64,000 bases of DNA from Mesorhizobium sp. M7A.F.Ca.US.008.03.1.1 (GCF_003997495.1 NZ_RZRU01000008.1:216314-280313); one strand, 5' to 3'; shown: positions 46,371 through 55,845, counted from the stretch's first letter. Translations and numbers: made by a program. The notes: generated by a model not told the origin, from the sequence alone.

Positions 46371-46933
46371 GCGGCAAGGAGGCAGAAAAAATCTTCGTCG
46401 CGCTGTTTTCCGGCATCAATGTCGGCGGCAACCGCATCGTCAAGATGGCGGAGCTGCGGTTGTTCTTCGAGGGGCACGGCTTTTCCGACGTCGCCACCTA
46501 CGTGCAGAGCGGCAATGCCGTGTTCCGGGCGAAGAAGGGCGACGCGGCGGCACTGGCGAAACAGCTCGAAGCAGCCTTCGAGAAGAAATGGGGGTTCCAT
46601 TCGCGCATCATGGTGCGCGATCTCTCCTGGTTCGAGCGGCTGGTGAACGAAAACCCGTACCCGGAAGTTGCCGCGGACCACACGAAGCTGCACGCCTATG
46701 TGCTGGAGCGCGAGCCGACAGCGGACGAGGTGGCGCGGCTGACCGAAAAGTGCACCGGCCCCGAACGCTTCGAGATCAAGGGCGATGTGCTCTACCTCAG
46801 CGCACCGGACGGGCTGGGCAAATCGGTGTTTGCCGGGCTGATCCCGCGCACGCTGAAAGTGCCGGGCACAGCGCGCAATTGGCGCTCCGTGCAGGCGCTG
46901 CTGGAGATGGCCGCTCAGGCCGCTGAGAAGTAA
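46367..46933 (+). CDS. DUF1697 protein
   Basis: 188 residues. The family signature is clear: FVALFSGINVGGNRIVKMAELRLFFEGHGFSDVATYVQSGNAVF. Function unknown; members are small alpha/beta proteins found singly near varied genes. It is coupled to ilvA by the ATGA overlap and its stop is 8 bases from the convergent DUF2218 gene. Confidence 0.9.
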   Translation: MSGKEAEKIFVALFSGINVGGNRIVKMAELRLFFEGHGFSDVATYVQSGNAVFRAKKGDAAALAKQLEAAFEKKWGFHSRIMVRDLSWFERLVNENPYPEVAADHTKLHAYVLEREPTADEVARLTEKCTGPERFEIKGDVLYLSAPDGLGKSVFAGLIPRTLKVPGTARNWRSVQALLEMAAQAAEK

Positions 46934-46941
46934 GTCGCCAA

Positions 46942-47235
46942 CTAGGCTGCCGGAGCGGTTTTCCAGTCAAAGGTCAGTTCTTCGCGGAAAGCAAAGCGCT
47001 TGATGTGATCGGCAACAACGCTTTCCAGGCGCTCGATCGATCCTGCTTCGTCAGTCGACACCGTGATATGCAGCGTCGCCGCATCGGCATCCATGACGGT
47101 ACGGCCCATTGAGAGATCGATGGTGCCATGGGTGGGATCGAACTCGACCGGGAATTTGTGCGCCCAGTGCTTGCACAGCTGCTGCAGGTAGCGGCTGGCA
47201 TGTTCGGTGGCGACGTCGGCATGGCTGGTCGGCAT
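46942..47235 (-). CDS. DUF2218 protein
   Basis: 97 residues. The pattern HASRYLQQLCKHWAHKFPVEF followed by GTIDLSMGRTVMDADAATLHITV and HIKRFAFREEL fits the DUF2218 family. Function unknown; some relatives are found near siderophore or iron genes, which is not the case here. ATG 47235 gives the canonical N-terminus. Convergent with the DUF1697 gene. Confidence 0.82.
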   Translation of the reverse strand: MPTSHADVATEHASRYLQQLCKHWAHKFPVEFDPTHGTIDLSMGRTVMDADAATLHITVSTDEAGSIERLESVVADHIKRFAFREELTFDWKTAPAA

Positions 47236-47380
47236 GAATTCTCCTGGCAAGCGCCTGTTGCATGGCTGGGCGCCGGCCCACGCCTGACGCCTCAGCCAGA
47301 CAAATAGGCGCCGCCCCTGAAAAACCAAACGGTACCGGGCTCATCAGTCTGGCATTGTCCGCTCAAGACAGCGTGATCGG

Positions 47381-47821
47381 CTACCAGCTTCCGGTGTTCG
47401 CCATCGAAGCCCAGGGCTCCGCCTTGGCCTTGGGCGGGCCCTTCTGCAGAAGCTCGATCGAAATGCCGTCCGGCGACTTGACGAAAGCCATGTTGCCGTC
47501 GCGCGGCGGCCGGTTGATGATGACGCCATTGTCCATCAGATGCTGGCAGGTGCCGTAGATGTCGTCGACCTCATAGGCGAGGTGGCCGAAATTGCGCCCG
47601 CCCTTGTAGTCTTCCGGATCCCAATTGTAGGTCAGTTCGACCAGCGGTGCCTTGTCGGCGATGCCGCTTTGCTCGTCTTCGGACGCCGCGAGGAAGATCA
47701 GCGTGAAGCGGCCCTGCTCGTTTTCGTAGCGGCGCACTTCCTTGAGGCCGAGCTTGTTGCAGTAGAAGTCGAGCGAGGCATCGATGTCGGCGACGCGGAT
47801 CATGGTGTGCAGATAGCGCAT
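47381..47821 (-). CDS. gloA: Lactoylglutathione lyase (glyoxalase I)
   Basis: Detoxifies methylglyoxal as its glutathione adduct. The 146-residue product has the N-terminal metal-binding His and the LHTMIRVADIDASLDFYCNKLGL segment, the central Glu region VELTYNWDPEDYKGGRNFGHLAYEV and the C-terminal KSPDGISIELLQ. All match GloA. ATG 47821 is selected by the family start MRYLHTMIRV. It is divergent from the cold-shock gene. Confidence 0.93.
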   Translation of the reverse strand: MRYLHTMIRVADIDASLDFYCNKLGLKEVRRYENEQGRFTLIFLAASEDEQSGIADKAPLVELTYNWDPEDYKGGRNFGHLAYEVDDIYGTCQHLMDNGVIINRPPRDGNMAFVKSPDGISIELLQKGPPKAKAEPWASMANTGSW

Positions 47822-48037
47822 GTGATTTCCTCGATAAATTGCGTTGCGGCGCAACATAGGGTCGGGCCTGTCAAAGGGCAATCGTGCGGTGCGCGCAATG
47901 CCGGCAAAGAACAAATCCGGTATTGCCCTAATGAACCGTGAAAAAAGGCACGGCAGGTCTTGCACACACCGGAAGCCGCAGTGTTAATCTGTTGGCAAGA
48001 ATCAGTTGCGGTGTTCTTGAAAAAAGGGGGCATTCTT

Positions 48038-48634
48038 ATGGGGGAAAAGGCCTCTTTGACGGGGCGGGACGGACCCCTCGGCGACGCCTTGCAGCGTGAC
48101 GAAGGCGGCGATGCCGCGGATCTGCTCGAAGTGGCCGGGGCCATCAAGTGGTTCGATGTGGCCAAGGGCTACGGTTTCATCCTGCCGGATGACGGCATCT
48201 CGGGCGACATCCTCCTCCATGTGACATGTCTTCGAAGGGACGGCTTCCAGACGGCTCTGGAGGGCGCACGCGTGGTCTGCCTCGTCAAGCATGGCGACCG
48301 CGGATTGCAGGCTTTCCGGGTGCTCTCCATGGATGTCACCACCGCGGTGCACCCGGCCGAGATGCAGGAGCAGCGCACCCATGTCGCGGTGACGCCGGAG
48401 AGCGGTCTCGAACGCGCCTTGGTGAAATGGTTCAACCGCACTAAGGGGTTTGGTTTTCTCACCCGCGGCGAGGGGACCGAGGACATCTTCGTCCATATGG
48501 AGACCTTGCGCCGTTACGGTATCACCGAGCTTCGGCCGGGGCAGGTCGTGCTGGTTCGTTTCGGGCGCGGCGACAAAGGCCTTATGGCCGCCGAAATTCA
48601 CCCCGATATGGGGACCTTGCCGGTCTCGCACTAG
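48038..48634 (+). CDS. Double cold-shock domain protein
   Basis: 198 residues with two cold-shock domains: the first around [16 protein letters not shown] and the second around [18 protein letters not shown] with DIFVH. Each has the RNP1 motif KG[YF]GF and RNP2-like (D)IFVH or ILLHV. Such proteins bind single-stranded nucleic acid and may act as RNA chaperones. The first domain diverges more. A GGGGG stretch precedes ATG 48038. It precedes the DUF192 gene by 25 bases, and both may be co-transcribed. Confidence 0.9.
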   Translation: MGEKASLTGRDGPLGDALQRDEGGDAADLLEVAGAIKWFDVAKGYGFILPDDGISGDILLHVTCLRRDGFQTALEGARVVCLVKHGDRGLQAFRVLSMDVTTAVHPAEMQEQRTHVAVTPESGLERALVKWFNRTKGFGFLTRGEGTEDIFVHMETLRRYGITELRPGQVVLVRFGRGDKGLMAAEIHPDMGTLPVSH

Positions 48635-48659
48635 GACGATTTCCGGCCGAGGATCTCGA

Positions 48660-49220
48660 ATGGCTTACAGGAACTGGCTGACCGCGGGCGCGATGTGCGC
48701 GATTGCTGTCGTCGCCGCCGCCGGTGGTTATTTCTATACCGAAAAGCCGACCTCGGCGGACAGCCAGGCGATGATCCTTCCGGCCGATCCGGCGCCACTG
48801 GTCGTGGTGACGAAAGGCGGTGATCGCTCTTTTTCCATCGAAGTCGCCGACACCGCCGCGGAGCGCGAGGCCGGTTTGATGTATCGCCAGGACATGGCGG
48901 ACGACCACGGCATGCTGTTCGTCTTCGACGTCCAGCAGCAGGTTGGCTTCTGGATGCACAACACCCCGATGCCGCTTGATCTGATCTTTGTCGGCCAGGA
49001 TGGCAAGATCCGGGCGGTCAAGCACGGCGAGCCGCAATCAGACGCCGTCATTTCGCCAGGCGTACCGGTGCGCTTCGTGCTCGAACTCAAGGCAGGCACC
49101 GCAGCCAGGAACGGCATCGAGTATGGCGACCTGTTACGCCATCCAGCGGTGGGCACGGTGTCCGGCCCGAGCATGCCGCCCGCCGACAATGGCGATGCAC
49201 CCAGTGGCGGTGGCGGTTGA
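48660..49220 (+). CDS. DUF192 protein with signal anchor
   Basis: 186 residues, N-terminal membrane segment (LTAGAMCAIAVVAAAGGYFY), then the DUF192 domain (EAGLMYRQDMADDHGMLFVFD...VGFWMHNTPMPLDLIFVG). The family is small, extracytoplasmic and of unknown role. The tail after residue 160 is Gly/Pro rich. The next gene overlaps or adjoins its stop. Confidence 0.88.
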   Translation: MAYRNWLTAGAMCAIAVVAAAGGYFYTEKPTSADSQAMILPADPAPLVVVTKGGDRSFSIEVADTAAEREAGLMYRQDMADDHGMLFVFDVQQQVGFWMHNTPMPLDLIFVGQDGKIRAVKHGEPQSDAVISPGVPVRFVLELKAGTAARNGIEYGDLLRHPAVGTVSGPSMPPADNGDAPSGGGG

Positions 49221-49240
49221 GTGCGCAAGCGGGGTCGCTG

Positions 49241-50008
49241 ATGCAGTTTTTCACCCATGACGGCTTCGATCTTGCTTTCCTCGACCGCCAGCCGGAATCG
49301 GGCGAGGGCGATCCGGTGCTGATGATCCATGGCTTTGCCTCGAGCCATTATGTCAACTGGGTGTCGCCCGGCTGGTTCAAGACGCTGAACGATGCCGGCT
49401 ACCGCGCCATCGCCTTCGACAACCGTGGCCACGGCTCGTCGTCGAAGAGCTATGAGGAGGCCGACTACACGCCGGTCAAGATGGCCTCCGATGCCGCTGC
49501 CTTGCTCGGCCATCTCGGCATCGAGCGCGCCCATGTCATGGGCTATTCGATGGGCGCCCGCATCGCGGCATTCATGGCGCTGTCCGATCCGGACAAGGTG
49601 GCGACGCTGGTCTTCGGCGGTCTCGGCATCGGCATGATCGATGGCGTTGGCGATTGGGACCCTATTGCAGCGGCCCTTCTTGCGGATGATCCGGCCGCGA
49701 CCAGCCATCCGCGCGGCCGGTCGTTTCGCGCCTTCGCCGACCAGACCCGCAGCGATCGCCGTGCGCTGGCCGCTTGTATCGCCAAATCGCGAGAATTGCT
49801 GAGCGAGCAGGATATCGCCCGCATCGCCCAGCCGACGCTGGTCGCAGTCGGCACGACGGACGACATTGGCGGTTCGCCCAATGAGCTTGCAGCGTTGATG
49901 CCGAACGCGAGCGCCTTTCACATCGAGGGCCGTGACCATATGCTGGCCGTCGGGGACAAGACCTTCAAGCAGCGCGTGCTGGAGTTCTATGCCGAAAATC
50001 CGCTCTGA
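49241..50008 (+). CDS. Alpha/beta hydrolase
   Basis: 255 residues with the classic alpha/beta fold: HGFASSHYVNW, nucleophile elbow GYSMGARIAA, acid in VGTTDDI and His in GRDHMLAV. Cytoplasmic. A TTG at 49217 overlapping the stop of the DUF192 gene is an alternative start. The substrate is not evident. Confidence 0.85.
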   Translation: MQFFTHDGFDLAFLDRQPESGEGDPVLMIHGFASSHYVNWVSPGWFKTLNDAGYRAIAFDNRGHGSSSKSYEEADYTPVKMASDAAALLGHLGIERAHVMGYSMGARIAAFMALSDPDKVATLVFGGLGIGMIDGVGDWDPIAAALLADDPAATSHPRGRSFRAFADQTRSDRRALAACIAKSRELLSEQDIARIAQPTLVAVGTTDDIGGSPNELAALMPNASAFHIEGRDHMLAVGDKTFKQRVLEFYAENPL

Positions 50009-50034
50009 GCGGACGGCGAGGGGAGCGGCCAATA

Positions 50035-50406
50035 ATGCCACAATGGGGACGAAGCATGGCCGCCGTGCCGGGCGCGGTCGCGCAAGGCGGGCTCGGCCAA
50101 CGTTCGGTCATACTGGCATTGTCGGCGTTCGCGGCAGGGGCACTTGCAATAACCATCCTGGTGGCGATCCCAAACGACGCCTCGACACTTGCGCAGAACA
50201 TCGCCACCGGTTTCTTCATGGCGGTGTTTCTGCTCGCCGCTCCGCTGGCGCACATCACCGGCGCGGTTTTCGGCGTGATGGCGCTGGTGCGTTCGAACGA
50301 CAGCCGCGCGCTTGGCGTTCTGGGGATCATCCTCAACGGGCTGTCGGTGATGGCGGGCCTAGCCATTCTGGCGATGCTGGCATCGACAATAGGGGCTTTT
50401 ACGTGA
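50035..50406 (+). CDS. Small membrane protein of unknown function
   Basis: 123 residues with about three hydrophobic segments (SVILALSAFAAGALAITILVA, TGFFMAVFLLAAPLAHITGAVF, LGVLGIILNGLSVMAGLAILAM). Not recognised. It lies 26 bases after the alpha/beta hydrolase and converges with the HD gene (overlap of 8 bases). Confidence 0.65.
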   Translation: MPQWGRSMAAVPGAVAQGGLGQRSVILALSAFAAGALAITILVAIPNDASTLAQNIATGFFMAVFLLAAPLAHITGAVFGVMALVRSNDSRALGVLGIILNGLSVMAGLAILAMLASTIGAFT

Positions 50407-51016
50407 TTGTCCCTTGGCCGATAGAAAGGGCCGCCAGCGACCGCGCTATGTTCAGCCGAGCCTGCGGTTCGAAGCGTTGGCGAAACTCTTGCGTGTGGAA
50501 GATATGCGGGCGGGCAAGGAAATTCTTCAGGACCGCACTGCGTCCAGCCCGCCACATCGGCTCCTCCACCCAGTGATGCTCGCGCCGCACGGCGCGCTCA
50601 TAGGCGTCGAAGGCATCCGGCGCGGCACCCAGGATCGACAGGTCCATATCCAGAAAAAGACTTGCGTCCCGTGTGGCCGCCGCGTCGTCGAACGGCGGCA
50701 GCTGGTGCGTGGCGGTGGCGAGGATCATTGCCGAGATGCGGTTGAGGCGTGAGGGATCTGAACGGCCCGCCAGCTTTTTTTCGGCAAGGGCGGCACTTTG
50801 CGCCTCATTGTCCTTGGCCTTGCTGTCATAGATGGCATCGTGGAACCAGATCGCCGCTTCGGTCGCCCCGGGGTCGCCGAGCAATTCTCGATAGTCGCCT
50901 GCCAGCGCCAGCATCGCCTCGATATGGGCAAGGTTGTGGTAGTGGCGGCCCTGTGCCCGGTAGAGCCCTGAGAGCTCGCTTTTCAGCGCGTCATCGATCA
51001 AGGGTTCGTTTTCCAT
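50399..51016 (-). CDS. HD-superfamily predicted phosphohydrolase
   Basis: 205 residues. Metal-binding residues are placed as in the HD family: HYHNLAHIEAM, then FHDAIYD with KDNEAQSA, and a later ILATATHQLP. This matches a group of predicted metal-dependent HD proteins of unknown substrate. Overlaps the 3' end of the small membrane protein gene on the opposite strand. Confidence 0.82.
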   Translation of the reverse strand: MENEPLIDDALKSELSGLYRAQGRHYHNLAHIEAMLALAGDYRELLGDPGATEAAIWFHDAIYDSKAKDNEAQSAALAEKKLAGRSDPSRLNRISAMILATATHQLPPFDDAAATRDASLFLDMDLSILGAAPDAFDAYERAVRREHHWVEEPMWRAGRSAVLKNFLARPHIFHTQEFRQRFEPQARLNIARSLAALSIGQGTIT

Positions 51017-51163
51017 GGCTGCTTGAATTCCCGCGAACCAAATCCATTTGACAAAGCACTAAGGAAAATTGAGTTCAATCGTGCTATGATCTGGCTTATA
51101 TGTGCGGCCAGGCAACAGGCAAGCACGACAGGCAAGCCAGGCAGGACGCAGGACGAGACGGCG

Positions 51164-52012
51164 ATGAACAGCATCAGCATTTCCCGACACAGCGCATTGA
51201 AGCCGGTCGATCCGATCTGGCGTTCGATCCGCGACGAGGCCATGGAGGCTGTCAACCGCGACCCGCTGCTCGCTGCATTCCTCTATTCGACCATCCTCAA
51301 CCAGGACAGCCTGGAGGAAGCAGTCATTCATCGGTTGGCCGAGCGGCTGGCGCACCAGGACATCGGCTCCGATCTCATCCGCCAGACGTTCAAGTCCATG
51401 CTGGCCGACGACAAGGAGTGGCCGACGACGGTGCGTGTCGACATCCAGGCCTATTACGATCGCGATCCGGCCTGCGACCGCTTCATCATGCCTGTGCTGT
51501 ATTTCAAGGGTTTCCACGCCATCCAGACCCATCGGCTGGCGCATTGGCTGTGGAACCAGGGGCGCAAGGATTTTGCGCTCTATCTGCAGAGCCGCTCGTC
51601 CTCGGTCTTCCAGACCGACATCAACCCGGCCGCCCGCATCGGCAAGGGCATCTTCATCGACCACGCAACCGGCCTCGTGGTCGGCGAGACCGCGGTCATC
51701 GAGGACGATGTGTCGATCCTGCATGGCGTGACGCTGGGCGGTACGGGCAAGGCCGGCGGCGACCGGCATCCCAAGATCCGCTACGGCGTTCTGATCGGTG
51801 CTGGCGCCAAGATCCTCGGCAACATCGAAATCGGACATTGCTCGAAGATCGCGGCAGGCTCGGTGGTGCTGTCGCCAGTGCCGCACAACAAGACGGTTGC
51901 CGGCGTGCCGGCCCGCGTCGTCGGCGAGACCGGCTGCGATCAGCCGTCGCGCCAGATGGACCAGCTTCTGCCGTCGCAGACGATGGATCAGGTCGTCAGC
52001 TTCGACATCTGA
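51164..52012 (+). CDS. cysE: Serine O-acetyltransferase
   Basis: First step of cysteine synthesis: transfers acetyl from acetyl-CoA to serine. The 282-residue product has the N-terminal alpha-helical domain (PIWRSIRDEAMEAVNRDPLL...), the FKGFHAIQTHRLAHWLW signature and the left-handed hexapeptide beta-helix with FIDHATGLVVGETAVI and GGTGKAGGDRHPKI. ATG 51164 is used; the longer upstream frame has no family similarity. Followed by the DUF3126 gene. Confidence 0.95.
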   Translation: MNSISISRHSALKPVDPIWRSIRDEAMEAVNRDPLLAAFLYSTILNQDSLEEAVIHRLAERLAHQDIGSDLIRQTFKSMLADDKEWPTTVRVDIQAYYDRDPACDRFIMPVLYFKGFHAIQTHRLAHWLWNQGRKDFALYLQSRSSSVFQTDINPAARIGKGIFIDHATGLVVGETAVIEDDVSILHGVTLGGTGKAGGDRHPKIRYGVLIGAGAKILGNIEIGHCSKIAAGSVVLSPVPHNKTVAGVPARVVGETGCDQPSRQMDQLLPSQTMDQVVSFDI

Positions 52013-52161
52013 TTTTCGCGAGACCGCTGCCTGCTGCCGGATTCCGGCCGCGGCATGAGTGGTGGTTGTCTCGTCTTATCAGGCCGCTTGCCTTTACATC
52101 GCCATTGTCGACGTGCCAGAAGCGCGTTCGAACGAGCAAGCCCGATGATCGGAGAAGACTG

Positions 52162-52365
52162 TTGAAGCCGGACGAAATCAGAAAGCTGGACGCCTATTTC
52201 AAGCGCGTCTTCCAAAACCCCAAGCTCGAGGTCAAGGCGCGGCCGCGCAAGGACGATTCGGCCGAGGTCTATGTCGGCGACGAATTCCTCGGCATCGTCT
52301 TCAAGGACGAGGACGACGGCGACTACAATTTTTCGATGGCGATCCTCGACATCGATCTGGCCTGA
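52162..52365 (+). CDS. DUF3126 small protein
   Basis: 67 residues, start TTG at 52162 with GGAGAAG upstream. Sequence (LKPDEIRKLDAYFKRVFQNP, then VYVGDEFLGIVFKDEDDGDYNFSMAILDIDL) matches the alphaproteobacterial DUF3126 family. Function unknown; highly conserved and usually near cysE or metabolic genes. There is no in-frame ATG nearby, so the TTG decides the start. Confidence 0.85.
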   Translation: MKPDEIRKLDAYFKRVFQNPKLEVKARPRKDDSAEVYVGDEFLGIVFKDEDDGDYNFSMAILDIDLA

Positions 52366-52428
52366 GCCAGCAAATCTTGCGGTCGGTCGGCTCCATGCGG
52401 CCGGCCAGCCGGTTCCCTTGAAGCGTTC

Positions 52429-53154
52429 TTAGCGTCCCGCCTTCAGAACGCGCCCGGCTTCAGTGGCGATTGCCGCATCGAGCGCCTGCCAATCGCCCAG
52501 AAACTCCCTTGGGAAGCGATAGGTGAGGCTGAGTTCGTCGCCGACCTGGATGTCGCGCTCGCAAGGCGCCAGCGATTGGTCGGCACTCTGCCCGCTCAGG
52601 CAGCGGGCCACGAACGGCTCCTTGCCGGGGCGATTGCCGACAACCAGCACCTCGTTCAAATAGCCTGATTTCTCGTTGAAACCATAGATCATCGTGCCGC
52701 CAGGCCCGGCAGTGCCGGGTCGAGTGATCAGCGCGCTGTAGATCGGCGTGAAGCGGCCACTCATGTCACGCGACATCATCTGCTGTTCGAAGGACAGGAA
52801 CACGATGTTCTTGACGGTGCCCGTGTGGTTGAAATCGTCCCGCGCCGCCTCGCTGTAGCCGTCCATCCGGGGATAGCGCAGATAGAGGTCGAGCCGTGAG
52901 GCAATGCCGTCGCGCCGGGCCTGGGCGAAACGGATAGTGTTGGCCGGGACAGCGATGACATTGTTGCCGATCACCACCTGGTAGACCGTTGCATCGTCGG
53001 TGTATCCGGCCATGGCGATCGAATGACCGAACCATTTGCCGCCAAGGCTGATCGCCACCGACAACAGGGCGAGCGCCGCGAACCCGCAGAGCACCCGCTT
53101 CATCAGCCTGGAATCGACCACGGTGAGTTCGTTGGCGAGCGCTGCCTGCTTCAT
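52429..53154 (-). CDS. Membrane-anchored protein of unknown function
   Basis: 241 residues. One membrane helix near residues 22-40 (CGFAALALLSVAISLGG), then a periplasmic domain. I recognise no domain. The text contains a paired Cys (ARCLSGQ / APCERD) in the C-terminal third that could form a disulfide. ATG 53154 gives a short charged N-terminus before the helix. Convergent with the DUF3126 gene and divergent from the next. Confidence 0.7.
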   Translation of the reverse strand: MKQAALANELTVVDSRLMKRVLCGFAALALLSVAISLGGKWFGHSIAMAGYTDDATVYQVVIGNNVIAVPANTIRFAQARRDGIASRLDLYLRYPRMDGYSEAARDDFNHTGTVKNIVFLSFEQQMMSRDMSGRFTPIYSALITRPGTAGPGGTMIYGFNEKSGYLNEVLVVGNRPGKEPFVARCLSGQSADQSLAPCERDIQVGDELSLTYRFPREFLGDWQALDAAIATEAGRVLKAGR

Positions 53155-53279
53155 CTCAGTCCTCGGATCTCGGGCCGCCTGTCCGTCTCCTGTGTCCCTT
53201 GGCGGCACACATCGCACGGCACGGCTCTTGCAGCCTGCATGGAACGACTGTGCAATTTCATGGTAAACGGAAAGTTAAG

Positions 53280-53621
53280 ATGGGACCGCTGGAACTCACA
53301 CTCTTTGCTTTTGCCGTCGGCTTGACGGCCTGCGGGCTTGCCGGATCGGCCATGGAACTGGTGTCGGGCCGCAAGGTCGCCTTCACCGAACCCTATGTGT
53401 CGCCGTCACATGTCTTGCGCTCGCTGCTCGCCACCGCCTGTGCCGGACCCTTCATGCTGGTCAACGACGCCATCGATGCCCGGCGTCAGCACCGCATTTC
53501 AACGTTGGCGCTGATGTCCTGCGGCTGCACGGCAATTGCGTGGACCTTGGCGCTGGGCGTCGTCGTGCTTGCCATTGCCTCATGGACGCTCCGTCTCCTA
53601 GGGTCCGAATTGCCAGCTTGA
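53280..53621 (+). CDS. Small inner-membrane protein of unknown function
   Basis: 113 residues with two or three hydrophobic segments (LELTLFAFAVGLTACGLAGSA, HVLRSLLATACAGPFMLV, ALMSCGCTAIAWTLALGVVVLAIA). I do not recognise it. It precedes the gamma carbonic anhydrase by 19 bases in the same direction, so both are likely on one transcript. Confidence 0.68.
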   Translation: MGPLELTLFAFAVGLTACGLAGSAMELVSGRKVAFTEPYVSPSHVLRSLLATACAGPFMLVNDAIDARRQHRISTLALMSCGCTAIAWTLALGVVVLAIASWTLRLLGSELPA

Positions 53622-53640
53622 GACGATTCGGAGACCAGAA

Positions 53641-54168
53641 ATGCCGCTTTATGCGATCGATGGAACAGAGCCCAGCTTCGCCGATGCGGACTCGAACTGG
53701 GTCGCACCCGATGCGACGCTGATCGGCGACGTCAGGGTCGGACGCAATGCCGGCTTTTGGTTCGGCGCCGTCATCCGCGGCGACAACGAGCCTATCGTCA
53801 TCGGTGCCGACACCAATGTGCAGGAACATACGGTCATGCACACCGATCCCGGCTTTCCGCTGACGATCGGTGAAGGCTGCACGATCGGCCACCGCGCCTT
53901 GCTGCATGGTTGCACGATCGGCGACAACAGCCTGATCGGCATGGGCGCCATCGTGCTGAACGGCGCGAAAATCGGCAGGAATTGCCTGGTCGGCGCCGGC
54001 GCGCTGGTTACCGAAGGCAAGGAATTCCCGGACAATTCGCTGATCGTCGGCTCACCGGCCAAGGCAATCAGGGTGCTGGACGACGCGGCAATTGCCAGGT
54101 TGCGCGGCTCGGCGGCGCACTATGTCGCCAATGGCAAGCGCTTCAAGGCGGGGCTGAAGAAGGTCTGA
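53641..54168 (+). CDS. Gamma-type carbonic anhydrase family protein
   Basis: 175 residues forming a left-handed hexapeptide beta-helix. Three zinc-ligand His residues of the gamma class are visible in VQEHTVMHTDPG and GHRALLHGC. The C-terminal PAKAIRVLDD helix and the length match the YrdA/gamma-CA group, of which many members have weak or no carbonic anhydrase activity. Cytoplasmic. Confidence 0.9.
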   Translation: MPLYAIDGTEPSFADADSNWVAPDATLIGDVRVGRNAGFWFGAVIRGDNEPIVIGADTNVQEHTVMHTDPGFPLTIGEGCTIGHRALLHGCTIGDNSLIGMGAIVLNGAKIGRNCLVGAGALVTEGKEFPDNSLIVGSPAKAIRVLDDAAIARLRGSAAHYVANGKRFKAGLKKV

Positions 54169-54473
54169 GATCTCGCCAGAAATGGCCGATTTGTCCCAGA
54201 GGTCAAATAGATCGGCGCATGATATTCACGTAGACCGTAGGCGGCTAAGAATATTGAGAATGTGTCGAATCTCGGGATTGCGGCTTCTAAGGCAACAGCG
54301 TGTGCAGCAAGCTTGTATCCTGCCGCGATACCGTCTGCGCTGACGCCATTTGCCCGCCGCCTATTATGAAGCTGGCTTGACGCGGTTGGAGCCTTTTCAG
54401 TACAGCGGTAAACCTAGCGGGCGCATTCATCGTCACACTAGCAGAACAGGCCATCCAGGCGGGAGAACCAGAC
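54169..54473. other. Intergenic region upstream of the sulfotransferase-like gene
   Basis: 305 bases with no gene that I can support. It is less GC rich than flanking DNA. TTGACG near 54375 followed after about 18 bases by TACAGC near 54399 could be a sigma-70-like promoter for the downstream gene. GGCGGGAGAA lies just before its start codon. Confidence 0.45.
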
Positions 54474-55652
54474 ATGGAGGAGCAAGGGGGCGGGACACCG
54501 CCAACTGCAACGGTTCATCCGTCGACACGCCACCTGTTGATCGCGGGTACGGGTCGAGCCGGCACCAGCTTCCTCGTACGTTATTTGACTGAACTTGGGC
54601 TCGATACCACGCTATCGCGGCGTGGTGAGGCGGGAGCTTTCTGGGACGATTTGGCAAGTGCCGGTTTGGAAGAACACCTTGCTTACAGCGGGGCAGAGCT
54701 GCCCTATGTCGTGAAATCACCTTGGATTGGGGAGCATATCGAGCAAATCCTGAGCAATCCGCGCCTTGCAGTGGACGCCATTTTGGTTCCTGTCCGTGAT
54801 TTGATGGAGGCTGCTGCCAGTCGAGCGATACTTGAAATGCGTGCGATCCACGAACACGCACCCTGGATGGCGGAGATGGACCGGAGCTGGGAGGTTTGGG
54901 GTACAACACCTGGCGGCATGGTCTATTCACTTAATCCCCTCGACCAGGCTCGGCTGCTCGCTTTTTCGTTCCATAATTTGGTGTGGAGGGCAACCGAAGC
55001 CGAGGTGCCTGTTCATTTTCTGGCTTTCCCGCGCATGGTGGAGGACAAGGAGTATTTGCTCCATGCGCTCCGGCCCATCTTACCACATGGAACAACCGCC
55101 GAGCGGGCCTACCAGGCGCATGCGCGTACAGCCGATCTCACCAAGATACGGGTCGGCAAAGAAATGATGGCAACCGTAAACGAAAGACGCGTTGATGCGG
55201 CATCAGCGCACCGAGCGGCACAATCGATGAGACCTGAAGAGGTAGACATGCTCGCGTTACGGCGCGAGCTAGGGCGGGTTCGAAAAGACGCCTTGCAGTC
55301 GGAAAGAAAGGTAACGGAGGTCCAGGCAGCTCTTTCCGCTGAAAGCGCACGTACCGCGGGTGCTGCCGGTGAGATAGCGGAGCTTCGGGCAGCTCTTTGG
55401 GCTGAACGTGCACACGTCGCGCAGGCTGCCGGTGAGATAGCGGAGCTTCGGACAGCTAATTCGGCTGAACGTGCACACGTTGCGCAGGCTGTTGCTGAGA
55501 TAGCAGAGCTTAGGACAGCTCTTTCGGCTGAGAGCGCACGTGCTGAGCAGGCTACCGGTGAGGCGAGGGCGCTGTTGAGTAGCAGGTCTTGGCGTATAAC
55601 TGCTCCGCTTCGCGCCTTGTTAACGGGCGTCCGAAGGAAAAGCGCTCAATAA
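54474..55652 (+). CDS. Sulfotransferase-like protein with a repeat-rich coiled-coil tail
   Basis: 392 residues. The N-terminus has a PAPS-binding-like P-loop, LIAGTGRAGTSFLVRYL (residues 22-38). The rest of the first 250 residues follows the sulfotransferase fold loosely. The C-terminal third is a coiled coil made of 21-residue repeats (GEIAELR..L.AE.A..AQA), then SSRSWRITAPLRAL, an ending common in surface-polysaccharide glycosyltransferases. A role in modifying a surface glycan or Nod-factor-like molecule is possible. The gene is richer in AT and has unlike neighbours, suggesting horizontal transfer. Confidence 0.6.
   Translation: MEEQGGGTPPTATVHPSTRHLLIAGTGRAGTSFLVRYLTELGLDTTLSRRGEAGAFWDDLASAGLEEHLAYSGAELPYVVKSPWIGEHIEQILSNPRLAVDAILVPVRDLMEAAASRAILEMRAIHEHAPWMAEMDRSWEVWGTTPGGMVYSLNPLDQARLLAFSFHNLVWRATEAEVPVHFLAFPRMVEDKEYLLHALRPILPHGTTAERAYQAHARTADLTKIRVGKEMMATVNERRVDAASAHRAAQSMRPEEVDMLALRRELGRVRKDALQSERKVTEVQAALSAESARTAGAAGEIAELRAALWAERAHVAQAAGEIAELRTANSAERAHVAQAVAEIAELRTALSAESARAEQATGEARALLSSRSWRITAPLRALLTGVRRKSAQ
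55362..55550 (+). repeat. Three tandem 63-base repeats in the sulfotransferase-like gene
   Basis: Units at 55362-55424, 55425-55487 and 55488-55550, with partial units on each side. Units 1 and 2 differ at only a few bases; unit 3 is more diverged. They encode the 21-residue coiled-coil repeat (A)GEIAELRxAxxAERAHVAQ. The number of units is a likely site of strain variation. Confidence 0.9.
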
Positions 55653-55845
55653 ATTTACGTGGCGCCCAATGCGCCGTGCCGGCGAGAGAATTTATATATT
55701 GGTATTTCGATGTCGAGCGGAAAATACATGTTTTCTCTTGTGTAATAGTTGTCGACAAGACCGGTTAATATTGCCGACATCGCCGGCCGCTTGATTCGCG
55801 TGCGTGAAAATTTCTTGAATATCCTCGTCTTATCCCAGAAATGGC

